NCBI RefSeq assembly: GCF_020740795.1
Contig: NC_067294.1
Location: 2,108,001 to 2,172,000, forward strand
Source of the DNA: Apus apus
Lineage: Eukaryota; Chordata; Aves; Apodiformes; Apodidae
Reading direction: 5' to 3'
DNA: 64,000 nt
Positions 1 through 46,624 of the stretch are shown piece after piece. The position numbers and the translations under genes are program-made. The notes beneath the pieces were generated by a model. That model did not search any database. It was not told where the DNA came from and worked only from the letters and a program-made list of their open reading frames with translations. Each line of letters starts with the position of its first letter. Within the stretch, counting starts at the first letter, position 1.

Positions 1-3000
1 TTTCTAGACTTGTGCTTCCCTGTGGACTGAAAGGAGAAACTGGATGAATAAGGAATCCACACAGCCAAGTCACTTGAGTGTCCAAAATATAAAGCTGTGG
101 CAAAACAGACAGATATTTGTCTACTAAAATGCAAATGAGTGTTAAAATGTTGCTCCCTGCTCTTCATGATTTAAGTATCGCTAAGAGTGTTTGAATTTGG
201 TTTTTCTCAGCCATAGCTTTCAGATTGAATCACTAATTATCATTAGTTTCTCAGTGTCCTCAGTGAAGTTTGAGGAAATGAATCAAAAAGTTTTTATCTT
301 GCAGCCTCCTCACCTTTTATTTAGAGAGAACCATAACTTCTTGAGTTATATTTGGCCATAGGTTTGCCCAAATATTTGTCCATGAAGGAGGGACAGGGAT
401 ACCCTGTGTGTGAGAACACTTCACACCTTCAGAAGGGTGAACTTAGTGCAGTCAGCACTTTAGGGATGCTAGTATATTTACATCAAACTCTTATCCCTTT
501 CCCATATGGTACTGTGCTATACATGAAGTGTTTGATGGAGAGGGTTCTTAGCTTAATGCAAGACACTTCTGGTAACTCAGCAGTGGGCTCTGGCCCACTT
601 CCAGGTCTCACTGGCCACAGAGAAATCTGTTTCTTTGGTGGTAGCAATGCAGGGCAGAACTGCTCTTCCTGCTCCAGCATTTTTCCTGCCCTATTTGCTT
701 TAGAAATGCTTAGTACTCACTGTGGTTTGTGTCCATGTGGTCCACGTGAGAAGGGAGAAAGGACAATGACATGCCAGGATATTGTCTACGTTACAAAACA
801 AAGATTATTGAAAAAAAGAGATGAAAATAAATTTAAAAAAATAGTCACAAAAATAGTTTTCAGGCTTGAGAAAAGGCCTTGCCTAGAGAGAATAAAATCT
901 GCTTAAGAAGTCAGAAAGAAGCTGGTGTATCCACTGGTTTTAAATCGTTTTACAGAGAGAAAATATTGAGTAATTTTGGCTATGGGATAAGGATGGCATC
1001 CTGTGTGCCAAGGGCTGGGTGCCAAAGCCAGGCAGCTTCCAAGCTGGAGCTGTGTTTAATACAGAGCTGACTTTGTGCTGAGCAAGCTTGGGAACTGGAG
1101 AACTGCCAAGATAGAAAGAGAGCAGGGCTGGCTGGTGCTTGCTGTCTGTGTCAGTGTGTGGCATCTTCCTGCAGCAAAGCTCGACACAGCAGGGAGTTTT
1201 GTTTGCTCTAGGACTGGTTGTGCTGATGGTCTGGATGAAGAGAATAACCTGAAGCTCAGCTACCAGGTGGGATATAGACCATTTCAGATCAGCTGCTTGA
1301 AAGAAAGCGGTGCTAAAAAGAGTAACAGGTAAGCCAAGTAGTTACCCTCCAGTTGTGGTCCACCCATACTTCTTTGCACTGTAATTTAAAGTAATTGTCT
1401 TGGATTCTGTGTAAAAATAAGACTGGAACCCGAACAAGATTGGAGCCCAATGCAACACTGCAAATACAGATAAATATAATACAGGTGCTCATATTGAATT
1501 GTCTGCACAGCAGTCCAAGAGGCCAGCCTGGTCTCCTGCCTGACCCCTCAGATCAGGCTTTGCAAGCCCTAGGAGCAAATCTCTGCAGAAATGGTGAACT
1601 TCCCTCTGCTTTCTGCAAGTCAATGAACCTGGAGTTTACTGGTGCCCTAAATAAAACATTTGAAAACTCTCCCTCTGCAATATTCCTTGCAGTAAAAAAA
1701 GAAATCTCCCCTTCAGGTACCATCATCCTGTGCTCTGCCGTGATCCCCGGGCAGTTCTTGCAGCCTCTTGCTGCAATTCAAACTGGAAAGTGGTTGACTC
1801 TTGGGTCAGGCACCTGATGGCTCAGAGGGTGACATGGCCATTGAACCATGTCCAGCATCTGGCCCGTGCTGCTGTGGGGAGGAACCTTTGCTAATCAGGA
1901 AATTGGAGTTTTACTCGTGGTAATGCCAGTGCTCTGACCTTTGCAAACAGGGATGGGCTGCTTGTCTTGTTTACCAGGCGCAGCTGGTCCCTGCTCTCTG
2001 CTGGGCTTACTGCCCTTAGCTGATGGCTTTGGACAAGTGGCAAAGACACCACAAACTGCCAAGGGTTAGATGCTGAAGTGCTTAATTAAACAAGCCTCTA
2101 GGCAGTGGCGATTTGCATGGCAGAACCATCACAACGGGGCTCACTGTTTTCTCTTGTTTTTGTTTAAGTTCAAATTGGGGACTGGTTAAAAAAAATAACA
2201 ATTTCTTTTGGGTCTTGCTTTGTGTCTTGCAGCTACAGGCATTTGAAAAACATGACCCATATCTCCCAATTTTAAGATGAGACATGTAAAAGCCTTGGCC
2301 ACCTTTAAGTTCTGTGCCACTAGCATGTGTTTTCATCCCTTTTTCAGGAATTCTATTTTATTCTTACAGTGAGGGATAAATATAATTACCAGGAAAAAAA
2401 CAAACCCAAAGGAAAACAGAGCTTCTTTACTAGCCCGTCGTGTCTGGGAGGACTGTAGGTCACCCAAGTGCCCTGTGTGAGGCATGGACAGCACAGTGTG
2501 AAAGCATCATTTTCTCCTGGACTCTGCAGGGCTGATGTTTCATGCTGAACTGAGCATGGGCATCACCTCAGCTGGTGCAGAGAGCAGATGAGGCCAAAAC
2601 CATAACCATGGTCATGCTCGAACCATTCTGCTCTGCCTGTACGGGCTTTAAATCCCATTTTGTCATGCTGGGCAACCCTGGGATTTCAGCAGCTAAGGTG
2701 TTTTGGCAAATGCATTAGCCTGGGCTACAAAAGCCAGCTTGCCTTGCATGTAATAAAAACTCTAATGACTGCTTGCAGCTCTCTACTTGCAGCACCTCCA
2801 GCACTGGCAGCACAGTCCAGCTGAGCCTGATGCCTGACTGCCTCTCTTCTCTGATTTCAGAGTCATTTAAAAAGTCCTCATAGCTGTTATCTCCTCACAG
2901 AAGTGAGATCTTGGCCTTTTTATCTAGTTCAGGCAGTAGCTAGTACACTACTGGGCACTCTAGTAATTAAAACCTAATTATGGCATAAATCAAGTAAAGA

Positions 3001-3567
3001 AATACTTGTCAACAGGTCATCAGGACTCATGTGTCTCTCAGGCAAAGCCATGGAGGTCACCACAGCCAAAGGGCCAAACTCCATCAGCCTTGGAGAAAGT
3101 TTCTCCAAGAGTCTCCTGGCCAGAGGAATCCCACAGCACAGCCAGCTTCCCATCTCCTCCCCACTGCTGCCCACCAAAATCTTGTGGGACTTGTGGTGAC
3201 TTTCTTTTAGCAGTAAACAAAATATAAAAAACCCAAAGTATTAAATTATAAGAACACATCAATTATTGTCACCAATTTCAAATTAAGGCACTTGATTTCT
3301 TTCCAATTTAAAAGTGGATGGTTTCTAGTCACTGAACTGCATAGTTAAAGATGTTAAGTAAAAACTCTAATTCATTGAGAAAGTGAAAATATTGAGGGAA
3401 ATACTAAGACAGAAAGTACAGGACAGGAAATACAGCCCATCATGGGACTGGGGTCTTATTGCCAACCAGGGACTATTAATTCAGTGATTCCAGCATCAGA
3501 ACACTCAATTGATATATGAGTGTTATAGGATAACTAAATGCTCATTAATTCAATTTAAATTCATTTC

Positions 3568-3588
3568 AATTAATCACTGTGATTAATT
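3568..3588. repeat. 21-bp inverted repeat with ATTA cores
   Basis: Two perfect 10-bp arms (AATTAATCAC and GTGATTAATT) flank a single T. It lies in an ATTA-rich segment (about 3540-3610) and overlaps the candidate AATAAA by two bases. The TAATCAC/ATTA cores resemble homeodomain sites; function is unknown. Confidence 0.6.
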
Positions 3589-3592
3589 TATT
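3587..3592 (-). terminator. Candidate AATAAA polyadenylation signal
   Basis: This is the nearest canonical AATAAA on the minus strand after the FSTL4 stop, about 2.8 kb downstream. ATTAAA variants occur closer, for example at 5376-5381, 4523-4528 and 4089-4094. No clear GU-rich downstream element was recognised, so the true 3' end is open. Confidence 0.2.
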
Positions 3593-6226
3593 AGCTAGGA
3601 ATTAATCGTGAATTGGTGGGGAACACGAAGGGTGGGGGAAAGAAACTGCAAACAAGGGAAGGTAGTCTCTTTTTTTGACAGAGCTGAAAAGCAAAAAAGA
3701 ATTGAAACATTTTTTGAATATATATAAAATTTCTGTGTCGTAACAAAAATAAAATCAGAGTAACAAATGTGCAGCACTTTAATGTCAGATTTGACTGTCG
3801 TTGGAACTGTTCACAAGTAGTGTGGACAATCTAAGTTGTACTTCATTTTCTAAGTATGATAGATAACCAGTAGGATAATTTAGAAAACACATCACCAGAA
3901 CTTGGGCTGAAGAGGGAAGAAAGGGAACATCTTTGGAAGGTCCAAATGGGAGTTTTCAAGTGAACACTATTCCAATATTTTGAGACAAACAGGAAGAAGT
4001 GAGGTCTGTTACACATCTTTCACAGCCTATATATAAACCACCCTCAAGAATGTTTACCTGAACAGATATATACAGTTTTGTTCTGTTTTTTAATATTCTT
4101 AAAAAAGTAAGATTTGCTTGATCTATGACACCATGAACGTCTCTACAGGGAAACTTACCATAGGCATAATAAAAGATTCAAGAAGTCATAAAAGAGAACA
4201 CGAGAACATTGTTTGGCCTTGGTAAAACACATTTAGGATGACTGCAATGTATGGATACAGGTTTGTTCAAGAAAGGAGCTGTGCATATTTAAAGGTACTT
4301 ACAAAGCTGGTCTTCTCCTTTCCTCGACACGGGTTATGTTTCCTAACCAGATGAGTTGAAACGATGGACACCATGCATTGCTAGGGGAAGGCTACGCCAA
4401 TCTGGTTTCTATGTCTGTGTTGCAATGATGGGATAGTCTCTTCTAACCCCTATGGCTCATAAGTGAAAAGAGATGGAGGTTTCAGCCTCTGGGTATTGAA
4501 GGGCAATTTCAAGGACTCCATGTTTAATGAATTCATAGGATTCAGCTCCCCTTCTTCGTCTGTCTGAACAGATTTTTATGTATTTGCTAGAGAACCAAAA
4601 ATGGTTTCAATTACGTCAGGTCTACGACCATGCTAAAATGCTACCCTTTTGGTAAAGTTTAACATTTAAAGCAAAGACTACTGGTGTTAGTCTGCATCCT
4701 TCTCCTTTAAAATCCCTCCGTGTGCTTTGTGAAAAGGGTGACTTTAAAGCATCCATGCTGGAAAATAATTACAGCTCCACTAGACATCACCGGATGCATC
4801 CAGCAGCTGCTTCCCTACAAACACTGGGCAGCAAGATCATTCACAAAACAAGCTGGGTCCCTCCAAAGGCTGGTAGGTGGCTCTGATGAAACAGATTTCT
4901 ACCTTCAGGGAGATTTTTCACCCACCTTGAGACCCCATTTGCAAAGCATCACATGGGACACAACGTCTTGGATGTGCCCATCCACGGTGGCAGTGATAGA
5001 TGCCACCTGGCAGCCATAGATGCTCTTGCCCTGACTGCTTCATGCTGATGGGTACAGAAAGTTACAAAAACTCAAACAGGTAAGTTTTCCTATCTTCCAA
5101 AAGTGCAAGTGGATCTCTATTTTTATGGGAACTCAACTGAAATTTCTCCATGCCAGCTGTTGCATTCTAGGGTAATCCAGCTGGTTTTACATCAATCTCT
5201 TTGCCCATAACTAAAAAATAATTGACTATAAACAAGTTACTGTAAATGGGAAGGGAAAAGCACAAAGAAAAAAATGTTTCCCAGGATGTCTGAAAAGAAA
5301 TAGGCAAATTAAAGCTATGACTAGAAAATGAGTGAGTTTCCTTTAAAAAATATCTTCTGTCATTGTAGCTATTATTTTAATAAAACCAAGTGACTTCAGT
5401 GCTACTAAATATTTCATGAGAGAAACCAACAATTTCTAGAAGTGTTGCTGCTTCCTATGGGAATAAAGGTAATTAATTCTCTGCCCCTGCAGAGCAGATT
5501 TTGCATATTTTGTCCAAGCTGACCACAGTCACAGGCTGCTGAAAGCACACCCACATTCCCCCCCCAATGTTTGCCAGCTTGTACCTCCTCTAATGGCCTG
5601 GATATTTCATGCCAAGTTTTTCAAATAAAATCACATAAACATGCATTAGAAGAGGGGGGGGACTCATCACGTTGCCTTCAGTAGTACCAAAAGTACAATG
5701 AGGCGCAGAGGGAAGCAAGCTGACAGTTCCTATTTCTGTTATCCCTCCTCCTCACATCCCATCCCTGAATCCTCCCCCAAAGCCACCCTGCAGGGTAAAC
5801 TGATCAGTTTTCATTAAATCACTCCCCTCAGTTTCTGCGGGTTGAAAACTGCTCTCTGATGCTTCGATTCCCTCATCATCTGAAGGTGAGTTTTAGCTGC
5901 AGTGGTTGCTGTTGGAGTGTCCCCGTGTTGGTGGGGTGGTCAGCACAGCTCACGGGCAAGGTAACGGGAAAGAAAACTCATGGCTTGAACATAACATAAA
6001 AGCCCCTCCCCGTGGAAACTGAAAATCTCTTCTGCAGAATCACTAGGTTTCATGGCTCACACATCTCAGTGGAGATATTATTTGCTTCCCAGCATTTTTC
6101 TCATAACCATAAATCATACTCCCAAATAAAAAACATCCCTCCAAGACCATTTCCTATTAGCAGAGCATACCCTTATAAACTTGCAAGTAGACCAGTGTTG
6201 TACCATGAAGCCTATACAGGGTTGGG

Positions 6227-6278
6227 TTTTTTTCCTTTTTTTTTTTTTTTTTTTCTTTTTTTTTCCTTCCCCCCCCCC
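6227..6278. repeat. 52-nt unbroken pyrimidine tract (purine run in FSTL4 3' UTR)
   Basis: The plus strand has 52 consecutive T/C bases, mostly T and ending in a C run. In the FSTL4 transcript this is a G-run followed by long A/G sequence starting about 90 nt after the stop codon. On the plus strand it is followed by AG and resembles a splice acceptor, but no plus-strand exon follows. Confidence 0.9.
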
Positions 6279-6370
6279 AGTGTAAAAATATACAATGCTA
6301 CTGCCCATTGCTTGCAGTGTCCGAGTCCAACTGGTACTTGCCTGCTGAAGGCTCTACTGCTATTGCCCTT

Positions 6371-41337
<34,967 letters not shown>

Positions 41338-43572
41338 TTACTGTTCATCTTCCTCACCTGCTTCTCATTTCTGTCATTAGGATCTGAACATGGTCTGTGT
41401 ATCACTTAGTCTATCTGCCTGGCTAAGATCTAAATGCTTCATGCACTTTCTTCCAGCCCTCTGAACAAGAGCTGACTTCCAGTGAATGCAAACACTCATC
41501 TTTATAATGTCAGTTCACAGCTTTAGACATAACTTTGTCTTAAAAGTTAACACTTTTTGTGGGAAATTCCTGCACCCTTTTATGAGGCTTACACCATGGA
41601 AAAGCATGGAATAAAAACAGAAAATCTCCAGCATCTCCTTCTGCAAGGATCACTTTCCATCTCTTCATGCTCTTTAATGGAAGAATGGCTTTAACATCTC
41701 TAGAGCAGTAAATCTCTTAAATCTGTTCACTAAAACATTTGATCCCTCTCAGTAGGTTGGGGAAGCCTGAAAGCACTCAGGGCAGTGCACTGCCCTCACA
41801 GCTGGTTGGGAACACACAGTGTAAAACCTGCTTGTACAGCAGTACCAAGCAGCTCTGCCTCCTGCCTCTTCCTGCACCTTCCACTTAAGCAAGAAGTAAA
41901 TTGAGCATGCCACAAATTGCATTGGCCACTGGAGATGTGAGGCTGACTTGAGGCTGCAGAGATCAATACACGTCATAGCTGCCAGCTGTGAGCTGCTCCC
42001 TGACTTGGTATTTCCAGAACTGTTGTAGGAAGCTGTTGAAAAGAAACTGTAGCTTTAGTTTGACACATGGGTGATGAAAAATTAGACTATTTGACCAACT
42101 TACTGCTGTTCTCTGGTTTGTGGTGGCTCCCACAGTCACTACATGAGAATAAGGCCTGACACGGACCATCAAGCAGCTTCTACACCTGAAGCCTTAAAAT
42201 CCAAATGGGGAGATGGAGGAGAACTGGGAAAGGGAACATTACCCACCCCAGGTCACTGAGCAGGAGAGCAGCAAAGCTAGGAACACATAAACACATTGTT
42301 AAATTGCATTGCCCTCTGTACCTCCTGGAGAGCTCAGATGTGGCCACTGAGGACCAAGTGCCCCTAGGAGCAGTGATGTCCCACCCCACCACCCTCACCC
42401 AGCTGCCTGAAGCATGTAGCCAGCATATAGGGGCAAAGAATGGAGTGTTTTTCTGCTGAAGAGAGAGCTCCTTATAATGAATGAAATATGAGGAGTGCAC
42501 TTGACAGGATAAAAAAACTGGTAATTGCAATAATTTGTAGCATGCAGTAGGGCTAATGAGCACATCTTTTCTTGAGGAGAAATGAAATAGAGGGTCATTC
42601 ATTTAGGAGAGAATTGTTTTTTCATCTTGCTGCTGTTTTCCTTAATTCCCTCTGCTGTTTCTCATACTGCCTTGAGTTTCCTGGCTCCCGCTGGGCTTCT
42701 ATCAGCTCCCTCTTCAGCAACATTTTTGGAGTGTTTTGTTGCAGTAGAATTGAAGGCTCCCGGCCCGTCTTACAAATGCTAGCTAGAGAAGCACTGGGTT
42801 TACATTTTAGAAGCACACTAATGAAAAATACATTAACTTTTAATTAAGAAGACACCTTGCTTAGCTGCCATTCTTGGATGAACCATATCAGTCCAATAAA
42901 TGACTTTTTATGTTAAAGCCTGTAATTAGTACCGACCACTTCAACAATACACACACTCTCCTTTGCTGAGTATTTCTAGGGAGTATGTTTGAGGGCATAT
43001 TATTACCAGTACATTTGAGGATACATTATTACCATCTAAAAGTCCTTCTACTAATACAGAATTATTTTGTGGGGCTTTAGTCATTGCTTTATTGCTAGTC
43101 ATAGAAAAGATTTCCTTATGTGATTGGGTGTATCAGGGAGGAAACAGGGATTATTAAAGAGCATGTGAGGGCTGAGCTTTTAAAAAATCTTTTAAAAGAC
43201 TCAAACTCTTGTACTTAAGTGGTAGAGCTTAGTCACGCTTTATGCTGGTTGGATTATCTGTCCAAATTACTAAAGTGACCACAATGATTTTGTGTAGAAC
43301 CTCTAGATTAAATGTTGAACACTGTTCACTTTATTTTTCAAAACCTTTAGGAGTTAAAAGGATTTTTACCACGGGTATAACACTGAACAGAACAAATGAG
43401 TAATATTTAAAGTGCACTCACTTGCAGAGCAGAGACTGGAATGGAATTTGGTCCCCAAATCAAGCAATTTTATGTTCATTTGGAAATTCTGCAGGGTGAT
43501 GCATACAAAACAGCTTCCTGCATTCACTGGATACAACCTGTTTCCGTCCTAGCCAATCATATTTATCAATGT

Positions 43573-43740
43573 TGGAATAATCTCCTCAGGAAGTGATGAA
43601 TTCCCCAACACTGGACACTTTTAGACTCATCTTGACAGGGTGCTGGACCATCTCATCTAAATCATTTTCCTACCTGGAAAGGTTGGACCAAATGATCTTT
43701 GAAGTCCCTTCCAACCCAGCACTCATTCCACGATTCTGTG
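43573..43740 (+). mobile_element. CR1 LINE fragment, 3' end
   Basis: The sequence runs from AATAATCTCCTCAGGAAGTG through CACTTTTAGACTCATCTTGA, GGTTGGACCAAATGATC and GAAGTCCCTTCCAACCCAGC to CACGATTCTGTG. It is a plus-oriented CR1 3' end, about 170 bp, moderately diverged. Confidence 0.85.
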
Positions 43741-44948
43741 CTTCTTTCTCCCCCGTTCAGGAGGCTGAGGGGTCACTCCTTGCATGCCAGTTGGCACCAA
43801 GAGGTTATTGATGGGAAGGATCTCTCTGTCCTGCCTCTCACACCTTTTCTCTCTGCTATTATATTCAGTCTGAGAGAAGCTGCAAAGCACCGTGGACCTG
43901 CGGTGACCCAGGCATAGCCATTCTGATGCTCTTATGTTAAATCTCTTGCAATACCAGGTCCCACGGCGACACATTGGAGAACATGAAGTCTTATTCATTC
44001 CTTTTCTTGTTCAAAATGTCAAGATATTGTCGAACATTTTCCTCGGCCCCTCCTTTGCTCCAATTTTATTTCTGAAGGTGTTAAGCCAGAGTTGCTCTGC
44101 ACCTTTGCAAGCTGCGCATACTAATGCGAGCAGGTATTACTTGTTGTGCTGTTTTATCTTGGAAATCTTTTTCTCTGCTGTCATTTAGAGCCCGCCAAAG
44201 GCAATCATAATTTCACAATGAAGACATGTATAATTGAGGTCATTATAGGGAGCAACCTGGAATGAGCATCTACGGAGGAAAACTCATTGATTTAGCACCG
44301 CGTGGAGATAATTTACATAGTAAGTGCTGGGTGCCTGCCTGCCTTTGCTCAAGCTACACCCCATACAGACACAGGTTTTACACTTTAAAAAAGTGCTTAA
44401 CAGCATTAATTAGGCTCTTTTCTCTTAAATCTCAGGAAAATATACTTTTTAATACATTGTTGCCACCTTTAATCATTGTTCCATTTGCTCATGGATATCT
44501 TGCCTTGCTAAGCCAGGATATGGAATTACTGACTCTACTGCTCAGATTCTGCTTAGGGCATAAAGCAAGACTTTGAATGCTGTGACTTGCTCTCAGTGGG
44601 AGACAAAGAACCAAAATGTAGCCTTGTTTGAAGCAATGGGAGGGTGATTTTCAAAGAAAGTCTCAAGTACAGATTCTTGCCCCCAAATTAATGCTCCTGA
44701 GCAAAGAGACTGTTTGTGAACTGAAGCCTGGGTAACACAGCCCTTAATTAATCAGGTTTCTCCAGCAATGGTTCAAGTCAGGACTGATTTAAAGGGATGA
44801 AAACTTAAGTCTCCACTCAATTCCCCAAGTCCTACAGCTGTGTTTATGCCTGCATTGCATTAGGAAAATATCTTTATTGCCTCATGGCCCAATATTGCAT
44901 CAAGAAGGTCAGTGGTGATCCTAGGACCCAACTTAAACCAAGAAAATG

Positions 44949-44996
44949 AAAATAAATTTAAAAAAAAAAACAAGAAAAAAACCCCAAACAAACAAG
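44949..44996. repeat. A-rich low-complexity tract
   Basis: The plus strand has AATAAATTT, then A runs and AAAC units. This is intronic simple sequence with no adjacent retroposon body recognised. Confidence 0.75.
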
Positions 44997-45679
44997 TTAT
45001 ATCTTTTATGACTATTTTTCCCCAATAATTTTTATGCGATGTATTTGGCCTTGCATAGAGAGGGTAGAGCAATTTCAGACCCTCTTAAATCTTAGCTGAC
45101 TGCAGTTAATTGATTTTTAAATGACTGTGTTATATGTGAGATGTATTTATAAACATGGAATTGAACCTGAAATAGGGCCAACCAAAGTGTAAGTCAGGTG
45201 ACTCTGTTTGGCAGACCCTGGGCTGAGATGTGGTCATCTAATTAGACACTGCAGAGAGAGGTTAAAAAAATGAAGGGCAGTTCGCAGTGGGTCTGAATCT
45301 GTAAAGCACGATATAATACACTTATAAATCACTTCTATTAGCATGTGATTTATTTTCTATCCTACACTACAGACCAAATAAATGAATTAATAAAAAACCT
45401 TGGTACGCAGATCACCGCAGGTTTGCATGCGTTTGCAGACCTGTCACACTGGCTGTTTTTAAGATTATCTCCAGAAGAAATGTTGCTGTGCTATCACCTT
45501 GTGCTTGATATTAAGGTTCAACAAGCCAGTTTTACCTGGATGTATTCGCTGCCTTCTCATCTGCCCAGAGCCAGGTGAAAGGATTCTCCATCACCCAGCC
45601 CCAAAAGAAAACTCAATTTTCTGAACACCAACTAATTACAGGGAAGTCAGTCATGCTAGTAAAAATATTTATGTTATTT

Positions 45680-45703
45680 ATTAACAGTATTAGAACTGTT
45701 AAT
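45680..45703. repeat. Inverted repeat, 9-bp arms
   Basis: ATTAACAGT and ACTGTTAAT flank a 6-nt spacer in an AT-rich stretch that also has ATTAATTAAC nearby. It may be a chance structure in AT-rich DNA. Confidence 0.5.
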
Positions 45704-46535
45704 GATCATGATTAAAATTGTTCACAATTAATTAACCCAGAGAATTCCTACAGCTCCCACATCAGTTGAGAGCAAATGATGGGCATGAGGCTTCTGGCTT
45801 TATAACCTGTGAAAAACACCACCAAGAGCTGGCTCTGCCTCTGGTCACCTTCAGTGTGACCCCTCCACCAACCAGCTGGCCTCCCTGGGACATGCTACGA
45901 GTTTGGGTTCCCTCAAAAAGAGGTACCACAGTGCACCGTTCTTCTCAGTCATGTAAGCTTAATTAATGGGAATAATGATTTCTAAAGCTAAGTAGAAATG
46001 TTAATCTCTCAGCTTTATTTTGTAACTGTAATAATTCAGGCTCTTAATGTAATTTATAAACCCTCAGGACCTTGGGTGTACTACTTCAGGAAGCATTTTA
46101 TTGTAAATTCTCTGCTAAATTAGTAATGCTGTTTTTTAAGTCATAAAAAGGCATACTCATATTTCTAGCAGTGTGAAAGAATTTAGTGCTTCAATCCCTC
46201 TCCTGTCATTACTGTTAAAGGCCACAGGCTAGGACTCCCTGAGGTAGGTCCCAACCCTGCACTGAAAGCTAAAACCTGTCTAGTGGAATTCAGAATAAAT
46301 ATATGCAAATCACCAGTGATATTCAGCTCTGGTCTGGGGCTGGAAGACAAAACTCCATCCCTCATCCCTGTCAGGCTGAACAACTCTTCTAACCTGTGTG
46401 ACCATGACTTCTAGATTGAATGTAAGAGAAGAGCAGCTATCAAAACAATTAAGATTTACAATGCCTTTTACTTTTTTTTCAGCAACTGAGACATTTTGTG
46501 TGTTTGTATTGCACTCTCACTGCTGTACCAGAGAA

Positions 46536-46624
46536 CTGGGGGTTGGAAGGGTCCTTCACTGAGCACCTGGTCTAACCCCCTGCCATGGGCAGAGACATCT
46601 TCCCCTAGACCAGGTTGTTCAAAG
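46536..46624 (-). mobile_element. CR1 LINE fragment, 3' end
   Basis: GGGTTGGAAGGGTCCTTCAC, TCTAACCCCCTGCCATGGGC and CCCTAGACCAGGTTGTTCAA match the reverse complement of the CR1 3' region. It is short and truncated on both sides. Confidence 0.85.

Larger units (their letters stand above)
1..6370. other. 3' UTR and 3' flank of FSTL4, no second gene seen
   Basis: This is AT-rich sequence beyond the FSTL4 stop codon (downstream is towards lower coordinates). The part nearest 6370 must be 3' UTR, but its end is not defined by sequence alone. I saw no splice-consistent coding exon on either strand and no CR1 fragment. A plus-strand open stretch at 352-906 (non-ATG start) has no recognisable domain. 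Notable pieces are the pyrimidine run 6227-6278 and the inverted repeat 3568-3588. Confidence 0.6.

Noticed and set aside
352..906. 184-codon open stretch on the plus strand in the 3' flank
   Set aside because: It starts at a non-ATG codon, has no recognisable domain, composition that looks random, and no splice or promoter context.
6227..6280. Polypyrimidine run ending in CAG resembling a plus-strand splice acceptor
   Set aside because: No plus-strand exon or gene follows; the sequence beyond is the FSTL4 coding exon in antisense.
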